Positions 8,783 to 17,870 of a stretch of 42,675 nucleotides of DNA are shown here, one piece after another. The stretch covers positions 1 through 42,675 of the forward strand of contig CAIXWQ010000726.1 in the NCBI GenBank assembly GCA_903923175.1, read 5' to 3'. Both the position numbers and the translations under genes were made by a program. This DNA comes from an uncultured delta proteobacterium (GTDB lineage Bacteria; Myxococcota_A; Polyangia; Polyangiales; JADJMO01). Numbering within the stretch: position 1 is the stretch's first letter; each line of letters opens with the position of its first letter. The notes under the pieces are model-generated. The model did no database searches, was not told the origin of the DNA, and saw only the letters and a list, made by a program, of their open reading frames with translations.

Positions 8783-9667
8783 GTGAACCCCGACACCCTC
8801 GAGAGCGACGCGAGCTACGCCCCCGCGCGAGCGACCCCCGTGCCCGGCACGTCGCCGTCGCCGTTCGAGCGCGTGCTGCATTTCGGCGAGTCGCGCTGGG
8901 GCGTGGCGGTGCTCGGCGGCAGCCTCGCCCTCGCGCTCGCCGCCCACCTCGCGATCGGCCAGGCGCGCGTGCTGCTCGCCGTGCGCGTGTCGCTGCCGGC
9001 GTTCTACAAGACGGCCGAGTACATCGACGTGCAGGAGCTCCCCAAAGAAGAGCCGAAGGAAGAGAAGGCCCCCGAGCCGAGCCCCGAGGCCAAGTCGCCG
9101 AACGTCCCCCAGGACACCAAGCCGACGCAAGAGCCCCCCCCGCCGCCGGCGGCCAAGGCCGGCAACCTGCTCACCGACCCCGATCCGAACGGCGACAAGG
9201 ACGTGCCCACGTTCGTCACCGACCCGAACGGGAACGCCTACGGCGACGGGGTCGTGGCGAAGGGCGGGACCGCGGAGCACGGCGACCCGAAAGGCGCAGC
9301 CACGGGCGTGCCGAAGGGGCCCGGCACCGGGACCCCGGCGAAGGGGCCGCCTGCGCCGCCGCCCGCGCCGACCATCGTCGCGGCCGCAGATCTGAGCCGC
9401 AAGCCGTCGCTCTCGAACTCGGGCGCCTGCAACGGCTACTTCCCGAACGACGCCGACGACAACGAGGCCACTGTGCTGGTGAGCGTCGTGGTGAAGCCCG
9501 ACGGCGGCGTGTCGTCGGTGGCGCTCGTGTCGGAGGACCCGCGCGGGCAGGGCTTCGGCGCGGCCGCCAAGAAGTGCCTCTCGGCGCAGAAGCTCGCGCC
9601 AGGGCTCGACAAGGGCGGCGCCGCGGTCACCTCCGCGACGCAGTTCCGCATCCACTTCACGCGCTGA
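8783..9667 (+). CDS. TonB-like energy transducer
   Basis: Single N-terminal TM, Pro/Glu-rich spacer (PKEEPKEEKAPEPSPEAKSPNVPQ), C-terminal VLVSVVVKPDGGVSSVALVSEDPRGQGFGAAAKKCLSAQKLAPG...FRIHFTR. GTG start. Confidence 0.85.
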   Translation: MNPDTLESDASYAPARATPVPGTSPSPFERVLHFGESRWGVAVLGGSLALALAAHLAIGQARVLLAVRVSLPAFYKTAEYIDVQELPKEEPKEEKAPEPSPEAKSPNVPQDTKPTQEPPPPPAAKAGNLLTDPDPNGDKDVPTFVTDPNGNAYGDGVVAKGGTAEHGDPKGAATGVPKGPGTGTPAKGPPAPPPAPTIVAAADLSRKPSLSNSGACNGYFPNDADDNEATVLVSVVVKPDGGVSSVALVSEDPRGQGFGAAAKKCLSAQKLAPGLDKGGAAVTSATQFRIHFTR

Positions 9668-9737
9668 GAACGCGCGTCTGACCGGTGCCGCTCGCGGGTC
9701 GCGCACCTCGCGGGCGCGCCGACGCGCGACGCGCAGC

Positions 9738-10046
9738 TCAGTCCTTCTTCTTGGACCCGCAGGCGCACCCGCATGGGGCGCCGGTGTTCACGTCGGGTGG
9801 CGGGGCGACCCCGGCCTCGCGTTCGAGGAAGCCCCAGAGCGACGCCTCGCAGTCGGCGGGCATGGTGGCGAGCACCTCGACGCGCGCGATCTTCTTCGTG
9901 GCGAGGAAGGTGCGGAGGAAGGCGGCGCACGGCGGGCACATCTGGATGTGCAGCTCGAGGCTCTGCGCCGTGTGGTTGTCGAGCTCGCCGTCGACGTACG
10001 ACGACAGGAGGTTCTCGATCAGCTGGTTGCAGGTGTCGACGTCCAT
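9738..10046 (-). CDS. Small zinc-finger anti-sigma-like protein
   Basis: MDVDTCNQLIENLLSSYVDGELDNHTAQSLELHIQMCPPCAAFLRTF: HxxxCxxC ZAS-type motif; Cys-rich tail CGCACGSKKKD. Confidence 0.82.
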   Translation of the reverse strand: MDVDTCNQLIENLLSSYVDGELDNHTAQSLELHIQMCPPCAAFLRTFLATKKIARVEVLATMPADCEASLWGFLEREAGVAPPPDVNTGAPCGCACGSKKKD

Positions 10047-10335
10047 CTCTCGACCAGTGCGCAGCAGATGCTTGCTTCGCGAGCGCCGTTACGCGCGCGG
10101 TCGAAGATCGGCGCGACCTTCTCTGCAGACTAGCGATTCCACGGCGAACGTCGAAACATCCGGTGGGTACGCAGACTCGCACGCGCACGTGAGGTTCGCC
10201 CTTGCCCCACCCGCTCGAGCCTGCCTCGGCCCGCCGACACGCGACGCTCCCCGCGCACACCGCGCTGGGGGGCGGTGGCCGCACCGAAAGTGCCGTGATA
10301 CGCGCGCCGCGCACGAACTTCCCAGGAGAGGCACC

Positions 10336-11436
10336 ATGTCGCGAGCGCACCACCATCTCTTCCGTCTGCTCGGGGTCGGCACCGTCGGCGCGGCTCTGCT
10401 CGTCGCCTGCGGCGGCGAAGAGCCCGAGCCCAAGGTCGCCAAGCCGCCGGTCGCCGCGAGCACGTCGGCGCCGGCTTCTGCGTCGGTCACGACGCCGCCC
10501 CCGCCGGCCGAGCCGACGCTCGACGAGCGCAAGGCCAAGGCGAAGGCCGCCATCGACGCGAAGGACTGGGCGACCGCGAAGGCGGAGCTCCAGGCCGTGA
10601 TCGCGAAGAAGCCGGACGACGCCGTCGCGCAGCGATGGCTCGGCGACGTGCACACCGCGCAGGGGAACTACCCGGGCGCCACCGACGCGTACCTCGCGGC
10701 GTCGAAGGCGGACGGCGGCAAGGACGAGGGGCTCGCGCTGGCGGCGCTCGACGGGCTGCGCAAGGCGAAGCGCTGGGACGACGCGATCTCGCTCGCGCAG
10801 CTCGCGCTCAAGAGCAACGACAAGTCGATGCCGCTGTGGCTCAGCCTCGGCCTCGCCCAGCAGCACAAGGGCGACCACGAAGCGTCGATCGACACGTACT
10901 CGAAGATGACCGTCGCGTTCCCCGACGAGCCCGAGCTCTGGGCGCGCCTCGCGCTCGCGCAGGCCCACGCCGGCAAGAAGGACGAGGCGAAGAAGTCGGC
11001 GAAGGCCGGCGTCGACGCGTGGCTCGCCGCGCGCGACCCGAAGAAGAAGAAAGACGTGAAGCTCGGCGCCGGGGCCGAGGAGATCGCGATGCTCGCGCGC
11101 GCGTATCGCCGCGCGGGCGACGCGAACGGCGCTCTCGGCGCGCTGGGCAAGTACGCGATCCCGAAGGACGAGACGGCGACGGAGCTCGAGATCGAGAAGG
11201 GCTTCGCGCTGCGCGCCAAGAAAGATCTCAAGGGCGCCGAGGCGCAGGTGAAGAAGGCGCTCGCCTCCGGTGGCGACGGCTACGCGCCGGCGCACCTGCT
11301 CTGGGCGGGGATCTCGGTCGACCAGAAGAAGCTCGACGACGCGAAGAAGCACTTCGCCGATTACAAGTCGCGCGTCGGCGAGGGCGCGCCGGCGTGGTGG
11401 GCGGACGCGAAGGAGATCGAGGCTTCGATCAAGTAG
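10336..11436 (+). CDS. TPR-repeat lipoprotein
   Basis: MSRAHHHLFRLLGVGTVGAALLVACGGEEPEPKV lipobox; successive TPR helices (AQRWLGDVHTAQGNYPGATDAYLAASKAD, LWLSLGLAQQHKGDHEASIDTYSKM). Confidence 0.88.
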   Translation: MSRAHHHLFRLLGVGTVGAALLVACGGEEPEPKVAKPPVAASTSAPASASVTTPPPPAEPTLDERKAKAKAAIDAKDWATAKAELQAVIAKKPDDAVAQRWLGDVHTAQGNYPGATDAYLAASKADGGKDEGLALAALDGLRKAKRWDDAISLAQLALKSNDKSMPLWLSLGLAQQHKGDHEASIDTYSKMTVAFPDEPELWARLALAQAHAGKKDEAKKSAKAGVDAWLAARDPKKKKDVKLGAGAEEIAMLARAYRRAGDANGALGALGKYAIPKDETATELEIEKGFALRAKKDLKGAEAQVKKALASGGDGYAPAHLLWAGISVDQKKLDDAKKHFADYKSRVGEGAPAWWADAKEIEASIK

Positions 11437-11545
11437 CTGCGCGGGTCGAACGCGCCCCACCTCCCCGGCTACGAGGGGGCCGGCGTGCAGATCTGAAAGT
11501 CGCCGGACGGCCTCGCGCTGCAGGCGCGAACGGCGGCGAGCAACG

Positions 11546-11580
11546 GCGAGAGGCGCAACACGCGCCTCTCGCGCGTTTTT
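11546..11580 (+). terminator. Rho-independent terminator
   Basis: gcgagaggcgc-aacac-gcgcctctcgc (11-bp perfect stem) followed by gcgttttt, 110 nt after the TPR lipoprotein stop. Confidence 0.85.
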
Positions 11581-11731
11581 GGCCTCTCCACGCAACGAGT
11601 GCGCTCGGCACGGCCCCTGCAAAGGAATGCGCCAGCGGGGGGCGCTTCCACGCCGACCCCGCGTCAAGTTCCTCCGTCCCTTCCTGGCTCTCCGGCCAGG
11701 CGCGGGCGGTCGCAACCCGGGTGGGCACGCC

Positions 11732-12127
11732 ATGCCGAGGGTTCTGGTCGTCGACGATCACAGCGAGAAGCGCGAGGACCTCGCCCGCAGCTTGCGGATG
11801 GCGGGGTTCGACGCGCACGTGACCGACAGCCAGACCGCGCTCGCCGCGGCGGCGAGCTCGGGCGCCGATCTGGCGATCGTCGATCTGATGCTCCACGGCA
11901 CCAACGGCTTCGAGCTCGCACGGCGGATGCGCGCGTCGAGCCCAGCGGTGCGGGTGGTGCTCACGAGCGACTACCATTTCAGCGCGACGCAGCTCGAACG
12001 GATCGACTGCGGCGCGGTCGGCTTCGTGCCGCGACCGTTCGAGCTCGAGGAGCTGACGAGCTTCCTTTGGGCGAAGCTCGCCGCCGTGAGCGCGAACGTG
12101 CTGGAAGCCGCCATCGATCGGTCGTAA
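11732..12127 (+). CDS. Stand-alone response regulator receiver domain
   Basis: MPRVLVVDDHSEKREDLARSLRMAGFDAHVTDSQTAL...DLAIVDLMLHGTNGFELARRMR...VVLTSDYHF...GAVGFVPRPFELEEL. ATG 11732. Confidence 0.9.
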   Translation: MPRVLVVDDHSEKREDLARSLRMAGFDAHVTDSQTALAAAASSGADLAIVDLMLHGTNGFELARRMRASSPAVRVVLTSDYHFSATQLERIDCGAVGFVPRPFELEELTSFLWAKLAAVSANVLEAAIDRS

Positions 12128-12175
12128 AGGCTCGCGCCTCGCGCGCCCGTTCGGCGCGCATCGCCGAGGGAATTC

Positions 12176-13420
12176 GTGCGCGTCGCTCTGCTCGATTACG
12201 CCCTGCCCCCGGAACGAATCGCGCAGAAGCCTCCCGAGGCGCGTGAAGGCGGGCGCTTGCTGGTGGTCGATCCGCGCGCAGCCGACGACGTCGCGCTGCA
12301 AGACGAGGTCGTCGAAGATCTCCCGCGGCTGCTCCCCCAGGGCGCGCTGCTGGTGGTGAACGACACGCGCGTGCTCCCCGCACGCCTGCTGGCGAAGAAG
12401 GCCGAGACCGGCGGAAAGGTCGAGATCTTCCTGGTCCGCCAGGAAGAGCCCGAGCCGCCCGCTGGCGAGGACGGCGTCCTCGAGCACGAGCCGCCGCCCG
12501 AAGGGGCCGAGCACTGGCGCGCGCTCGGCAAGTCCTCGAAGCCGCTGCGGTTCGAGCAGGATCTCGAGGTCGGCGAGGACCTCGTCGTGCGCATCCTCGG
12601 GCGCGCGGAGGACGACGGCCTGCTCCGCGTGCGACTCAGCTCGCCGACCGGCATGCCGATCCTGAAGGCGATCGAGTCGTACGGTCACATCCCGCTCCCG
12701 CCGTACATCAAGCGCGCCGACGAGGGCGACGACGCGGAGCGCTACCAAACCGTCTTCGCGCGGAACACCGGCGCGGTCGCGGCGCCGACGGCGGGGCTGC
12801 ACCTCTCTCGCGCGCTGCTCGGCCGGCTCGCGATCGCCGGGATCGAGCTCGCGTCGGTGACGCTGCACGTCGGGCTCGGCACGTTCCAGCCGGTGACGGC
12901 GGAGGACTTCGACGCCCACGCGATGCACGAGGAGCGGGTCGACGTGCCGCGCGCAGCGGTCGAGGCGATCGCGCGTGCGAAGCGCGAGGGGCGACCGGTG
13001 ATCGCCGTCGGCACGACGGTGGTGCGCGCGCTCGAGGCCGCGGCCCGCGAGGCCGAGCGCGTCGGCGCGCACGAGCTCCAGCCGTTCCACGGCGCGACGA
13101 GGTTGCTGCTGCAGCCCGGCGAGCGCCTGCGCGTCGTCGACGCGCTGCTCACGAACTTCCACCTGCCGAAGTCGACGCTGCTCGCGCTGGTCGCGACGTT
13201 CCTCGGCGTGCCGAACCTGCACCGCGTGTATCGCCACGCGATCGACGCGGAGTACCGCTTCTACTCGTACGGCGACGCGATGCTCATCCGCCGCGCGCTC
13301 GACCCCGAGGCGGCGAAGGCCACGGTCGCCGTCGCCGAGGCCGCCGACGCCGCGGAGACCGCCGCACGCGCGCAAGCCTCGGCGCAGGCCGACGCGACGC
13401 CGAAGCCCGAGGCCCCGTGA
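12176..13420 (+). CDS. queA: S-adenosylmethionine:tRNA ribosyltransferase-isomerase QueA
   Basis: LLDYALPPERIAQKPPEAREGGRLLVVD, LLVVNDTRVLPARLLAKKAETGGKVEIFLV, GHIPLPPYIKRADEGDDAERYQTVFARNTGAVAAPTAGLHLS. GTG start. Confidence 0.96.
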   Translation: MRVALLDYALPPERIAQKPPEAREGGRLLVVDPRAADDVALQDEVVEDLPRLLPQGALLVVNDTRVLPARLLAKKAETGGKVEIFLVRQEEPEPPAGEDGVLEHEPPPEGAEHWRALGKSSKPLRFEQDLEVGEDLVVRILGRAEDDGLLRVRLSSPTGMPILKAIESYGHIPLPPYIKRADEGDDAERYQTVFARNTGAVAAPTAGLHLSRALLGRLAIAGIELASVTLHVGLGTFQPVTAEDFDAHAMHEERVDVPRAAVEAIARAKREGRPVIAVGTTVVRALEAAAREAERVGAHELQPFHGATRLLLQPGERLRVVDALLTNFHLPKSTLLALVATFLGVPNLHRVYRHAIDAEYRFYSYGDAMLIRRALDPEAAKATVAVAEAADAAETAARAQASAQADATPKPEAP

Positions 13421-14616
13421 CCGCGCCCGTCACGCCGGGGTTCTCGTTCCGCACCGAGGCGAGCGACGGCCACGCGCGCGTCGGCCGCTTCACGACGCCC
13501 CACTTCGACGTCGAGACGCCGACCTTCATGCCGGTGGGGACGCAGGGCTCGGTGAAGGGGCTCTCGCCCGCCGAGGTCGAGTCGACGGGCGCGCAGATCG
13601 TCCTCGGAAACACGTATCACCTGTGGCTGCGGCCAGGCCCAGAGCTCATCGCGAAGCTCGGCGGGCTGCACGGGTTCACCAAGTGGCCGCGCGCGATGCT
13701 CACGGACAGCGGCGGCTTCCAGGCGTTCTCGCTGGCGCAGGAGGGGCCGCGCACCGCCGCGACCGCCGGCAAGTTCAACGCGGGCGCGAAGATCTCCGAA
13801 GAGGGCGTGGTGTTCCGCTCGCACCTCGACGGCTCGCGCCACGCGATGACGCCGGAGACGTCGATGCTCGTGCAAGGGCAGCTCGGCGCCGACGTCTCGA
13901 TGCAGCTCGACGAGTGCACGCCGCTCTCCGACGAGAAGGTGCGCGATCGCGCGGCGCTCGAGGGCGCCGTCGCGCGCACGACCCGCTGGGCCAAGCGCTG
14001 CCTCGACGTGTGGAACCGCGATTACCGGCACCAGCAGAAGGCGCTCTTCGGCATCGTGCAGGGCGGCACCTTCGTCGACCTGCGCATCGCGCACGCGGAG
14101 GAGCTCGCGGCGCTCGATTTCGACGGTCTCGCGCTCGGCGGCTTCTCGGTCGGCGAGCCGATCCCGATGATGTACGAGGCGCTCGCCGAGGTCGCGCATC
14201 GGCTCGACGCCGAGCGGCCGCGCTACCTGATGGGCGTCGGCACGCCGCTCGATCTGCTCGAGGGGGTCGAGCACGGCGTCGATCTGTTCGACTGCGTCCT
14301 GCCCACGCGCAACGCGCGCAACGGTCAGGCGCTCACGCGCTTCGGCACGGTGAACATCAAGCAGGCGCGCTTCCGCGAGGATCCGCGCCCGCTCGACGAG
14401 GCGTGCGGTTGCGCGTGCTGCGCAGGCGGCTACGCGCGGGCGTACCTTCGGCACCTCTTCGTCGCGGGCGAGATGCTGGTGCTGCGGCTGCTCTCGATCC
14501 ACAACCTGTGGACGTACGGCGCGCTCATGCGCGAGGCGCGGGCGGCGATCCGCGAGGGGCGCTACGCGGCGTTCAAGCGGAGCTGGATCGAGGGGTGGAA
14601 TCGCGGGGTCGAGTAA
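13417..14616 (+). CDS. tgt: tRNA-guanine transglycosylase (queuine tRNA-ribosyltransferase)
   Basis: TPTFMPVGTQGSVKGLSPAEVESTGAQIVLGNTYHLWLRPG, MLTDSGGFQAFSL, FDCVLPTRNARNGQALT, Zn site CGCACC...H. GTG start overlaps queA stop. Confidence 0.97.
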   Translation: MTAPVTPGFSFRTEASDGHARVGRFTTPHFDVETPTFMPVGTQGSVKGLSPAEVESTGAQIVLGNTYHLWLRPGPELIAKLGGLHGFTKWPRAMLTDSGGFQAFSLAQEGPRTAATAGKFNAGAKISEEGVVFRSHLDGSRHAMTPETSMLVQGQLGADVSMQLDECTPLSDEKVRDRAALEGAVARTTRWAKRCLDVWNRDYRHQQKALFGIVQGGTFVDLRIAHAEELAALDFDGLALGGFSVGEPIPMMYEALAEVAHRLDAERPRYLMGVGTPLDLLEGVEHGVDLFDCVLPTRNARNGQALTRFGTVNIKQARFREDPRPLDEACGCACCAGGYARAYLRHLFVAGEMLVLRLLSIHNLWTYGALMREARAAIREGRYAAFKRSWIEGWNRGVE

Positions 14617-14640
14617 GACGTCGCGACGGCGCGGGCGATC

Positions 14641-14662
14641 GAGGAACCCGCCCCGGGTTCTT
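14641..14662 (+). terminator. Weak terminator-like hairpin after tgt
   Basis: aggaaccc-gcccc-gggttctt hairpin (one G-T wobble) 25 nt after the tgt stop; no real U-tract. Confidence 0.3.
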
Positions 14663-14700
14663 CACGGCCGTGCTCGGGGCATGTAGAACCCGCGTCGCAG

Positions 14701-16167
14701 ATGGGCGACCCCTCGATCGGAAACCGCGCGACCCGTGGCGCGATGTGGAGCATCGGGGCCAGCGTCGGCGCCCGCGTGATCGGGCTCGTCGGCACGATCT
14801 TCATGACGCGGGTGCTCGCGCCCGACGTGATCGGCGAGGTCTCCGCCGCCGCGGTGCTCGCCTCGTCGACCAACGCGCTCTCGCACGTCGGGTTCAACCA
14901 GTACCTGCTCACGCAGGCGCACGAGAGCTCCGAGCGCACGTACCACGTCGCGGTCGTGAACGCGGTGTTCGGCACCGTGGGGCTCGCGCTCATCGCCTTC
15001 TCGGGCTCGCTCTTCGCGGGGATGTTCAGCGCGCCCAACCTCACGGCGTATCTCCCCGGCCTCGCGCTCGCCGTGCTCCTGCGCCGCTACGGCGCGATCG
15101 CAGACAAGATCCTCGTGCGCGACCTGCGCTTCCGGGAGCTCGCGGTGGCGAGCGCCGCCGGCGAGCTCGTCTACACGTTCAGCGCGGTCGCGCTCGCCGC
15201 GACGACGCGCCTCGGCGGCCAGGCCATCGTCGTCGGCAACCTGCTCCAGTCGATCGTCACCACCGGGCTCATCGTGCACGCGACGGGGTTCGGCTGGCTC
15301 GTGCGCGCGCCGTGGAGCTGGCGTCGCGCGAGGGAGATCCTGACCTACGGCTACCCGATCGGGCTCGGACAGCTGCTCTACTTCGGCGCGCGCTACTGGG
15401 ACAACCTGGCCTTCGGCGCGTTCTTCGGCCAGCGGGTGCTCGGCCTCTACAACATGGCCTACAACCTCGCCGACATCCCCGCGGTGCAGTTCGGCGAGCA
15501 GATGGCCGGCGTGCTGCTGCCGGCGATGCAGAAGGTGAACGAGACCGAGCGCAAGCGCGCAGTGGTGCGCGCGTCGGCGCTCCTCGCGCTGGTGGTGTTC
15601 CCGATCGCGATCGGGCTCGGCACGATCGCGCAGTCGCTCATGGCGGTGCTGCTCAAGCCCGCCTGGCAAGGGGTGGCGCCGCTGCTGACGGTGCTGAGCG
15701 CGCTCTCGGTGTTCCGCCCGCTGACGTTCGCGCTCTCCTCGTACCTGACCACGCTCGGCCGCAACAAGACGACGATGGCGCTCGAGGCGGTGAAGCTGGT
15801 GCTGCTCCTCGGCTGCATCGCCGCGTTCGCGCGCTGGGGGCCGCTCGCGTCGGCGACCGCGGTGGGGCTGGCGTTCGCGGCGCACGCGCTGCTCACCGCG
15901 GCGCTGCTGGTGATCACGGACGGCATCTCCGGGCGCGCGCTCTTCGGCGGGTTCCTGCGGCCGCTGGTGGCTTGCCTGGTCATGTCGGCGGCCGTGCTCG
16001 GGGCGCGCCACGGGCTGCTCGCGCGGGGCGTGAGCTCGCGCTGGCTGCTGCTCGCGGTCGAGATCGTGGTCGGCGCGCTCGTGTACGTGCCGATGGCGCT
16101 GCTCGTGGCGCGCGAGACGAGCCTCGAGTTCGTGGGGCGCGTGAGGAAGGCGCTCGGCCGCGGCTGA
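14701..16167 (+). CDS. Oligosaccharide flippase / polysaccharide biosynthesis (Wzx-like) membrane protein
   Basis: IGNRATRGAMWSIGASVGARVIGLVGTIFMTRVLAPDVIGEVSAAAVL and >10 hydrophobic segments, including GQLLYFGARYWDNLAFGAFFGQRVLGLYNMAYNLADIPA. Confidence 0.88.
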   Translation: MGDPSIGNRATRGAMWSIGASVGARVIGLVGTIFMTRVLAPDVIGEVSAAAVLASSTNALSHVGFNQYLLTQAHESSERTYHVAVVNAVFGTVGLALIAFSGSLFAGMFSAPNLTAYLPGLALAVLLRRYGAIADKILVRDLRFRELAVASAAGELVYTFSAVALAATTRLGGQAIVVGNLLQSIVTTGLIVHATGFGWLVRAPWSWRRAREILTYGYPIGLGQLLYFGARYWDNLAFGAFFGQRVLGLYNMAYNLADIPAVQFGEQMAGVLLPAMQKVNETERKRAVVRASALLALVVFPIAIGLGTIAQSLMAVLLKPAWQGVAPLLTVLSALSVFRPLTFALSSYLTTLGRNKTTMALEAVKLVLLLGCIAAFARWGPLASATAVGLAFAAHALLTAALLVITDGISGRALFGGFLRPLVACLVMSAAVLGARHGLLARGVSSRWLLLAVEIVVGALVYVPMALLVARETSLEFVGRVRKALGRG

Positions 16168-16209
16168 GCGGCGCGCGCGTCGCGCTCGCGCGCCACGACA
16201 CGCTCGGCG

Positions 16210-16244
16210 CGCGTCATCGGCGCGGGTGACGCACCGATGACGCG
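16210..16244. repeat. Inverted repeat, 11-bp arms with 13-nt spacer containing a smaller dyad
   Basis: cgcgtcatcgg (16210-16220) ... ccgatgacgcg (16234-16244); spacer contains ggtg-acg-cacc. Confidence 0.7.
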
Positions 16245-16360
16245 TCAGCCGCGTCCATGGGGGGAATTTCACGCGCAGCCGAGCACCGAATCCGCTCGCC
16301 TCGCGTCGACCGGCCGATACGTTCGATCGGCAGGGCCGTGGTCCGATCGGGGAGGCGCGC

Positions 16361-17851
16361 ATGTATCGAGAACGAATCCAGCTCAAGTCGCTCTGGGGTC
16401 GCGTCGTGGGGGCCGAGGAGGCCGCGCTCCACATCCGCGACGGCATGACCGTCGGCATGAGCGGGTTCACCCGCGCGGGCGACGCGAAGGTCGTCCCGCT
16501 CGCGCTCGCGGAGCGCGCGACCGAGGAGAAGCTCAAGATCACGCTGATCACGGGCGCCTCGCTCGGCAGCGACGTCGACCGCACGCTCGCGACCGCCGGC
16601 GTGCTCGCGCGACGCCTCCCGTTCCAGGCCGATCCCGTGCTGCGCGCGGCGATCAACCGCGGCGAGGTGATGTTCGTCGATCAGCACCTCTCGGAGACCG
16701 TCGAGCTGCTGCGCTCACGACAGATGAAGGGGATCGACGTCGCGGTCGTCGAGGCGGTCGCCATCCGCGAGGACGGCGGCATCATCCCCACGACCTCGAT
16801 CGGGAACTCGGCGAGCTTCGCGATGCTCGCCGACAAGATCATCGTCGAGATCAACCTCAGTCAGAGCATGGACCTCGTCGGCCTGCACGACGTGTACATC
16901 CCCGGACGGAGGCCCAACCGGGATCCGATTCCGATCATGGCGCCCAGCGATCGCCCCGGAATCCCCTACATCCCGGTCGACCCCTCGCGAATCGCGGCGA
17001 TCGTGATCACGAAGAAGCTCGACAGCTCGGCGCCGATCCTCCCCGCCGACTCCGAGACGGACGCGATCGCAGGGCACCTCGTCGAGTTCTTCCGCCACGA
17101 GGTTCGCCACGGGCGGCTCGGGACGAGCCTGCAGCCGCTACAGGCCGGCATCGGCACGATCGCGAACGCGGTGCTGCACGGCTTCCTCGACTCCCCCTTC
17201 CACGACCTGACGATGTACTCCGAGGTCCTGCAGGACTCGACGTTCGAGCTCCTCGACGCCGGCAAGATGACCTTCGCCTCGGGCTCGTCGATCACGCTCT
17301 CGGGCCCGCTGTCGCAGACGGTGTTCGGCGACATCGGGAAGTACAAGAGCCGCCTGGTGCTGCGGCCGCAGGAGATCAGCAACCACCCCGAGGTCATCCG
17401 GCGGCTCGGCGTGCTCGCGATCAACACCGCGCTCGAGGCCGACATCTACGGCAACGTGAACTCCACGCACGTCGGCGGCACGCACATGATGAACGGCATC
17501 GGGGGCTCGGGCGACTTCGCGCGCAACGCCCACCTCGCCATCTTCGTCACCAAGTCGATGGCGAAGGGCGGCGCGATCTCGAGCATCGTGCCGATGGTCA
17601 CCCACGTCGACCACAACGAGCACGACGTGGACGTGATCGTCACCGAGCAGGGGCTCGCGGATCTGCGCGCGCTCGCGCCACGCGAGCGCGCCGAGACCAT
17701 CCTGCGCAACTGCGTCCACCCGGACTACCGCGAGCTCGCGGGCGACTACTTCCGCGAAGCTTGCCGTCGCGGCGGGCACACGCCGCACGTGATGGAGCGC
17801 GCCTTCGCCTGGCACCTCGCGTTCAAGGAACACGGCACGATGCGCGGGTGA
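16361..17851 (+). CDS. Acetyl-CoA hydrolase/transferase (succinyl-CoA:acetate CoA-transferase-like) family protein
   Basis: MYRERIQLKSLWGRVVGAEEAALHIRDGMTVGMSGFTRAGDAKVVPLAL, GGTHMMNGIGGSGDFARNAHLAIFVTKSMAKGGAISSIVPMVTHVDHNEHDVDVIVTEQGLADLR. Confidence 0.93.
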   Translation: MYRERIQLKSLWGRVVGAEEAALHIRDGMTVGMSGFTRAGDAKVVPLALAERATEEKLKITLITGASLGSDVDRTLATAGVLARRLPFQADPVLRAAINRGEVMFVDQHLSETVELLRSRQMKGIDVAVVEAVAIREDGGIIPTTSIGNSASFAMLADKIIVEINLSQSMDLVGLHDVYIPGRRPNRDPIPIMAPSDRPGIPYIPVDPSRIAAIVITKKLDSSAPILPADSETDAIAGHLVEFFRHEVRHGRLGTSLQPLQAGIGTIANAVLHGFLDSPFHDLTMYSEVLQDSTFELLDAGKMTFASGSSITLSGPLSQTVFGDIGKYKSRLVLRPQEISNHPEVIRRLGVLAINTALEADIYGNVNSTHVGGTHMMNGIGGSGDFARNAHLAIFVTKSMAKGGAISSIVPMVTHVDHNEHDVDVIVTEQGLADLRALAPRERAETILRNCVHPDYRELAGDYFREACRRGGHTPHVMERAFAWHLAFKEHGTMRG

Positions 17852-17870
17852 GCCGCCGCGCCGCGGGCGA

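Noticed and set aside
9436-11733. 765-aa minus-strand ORF
   Set aside because: Shadow over the TonB-like and TPR lipoprotein genes; composition typical of an antisense GC-rich frame.
11429-13375. 648-aa minus-strand ORF
   Set aside because: Antisense to the receiver and queA genes, which are convincingly coding.
14662-16656. 664-aa minus-strand ORF
   Set aside because: Antisense to the flippase gene, which has clear TM and family motifs.
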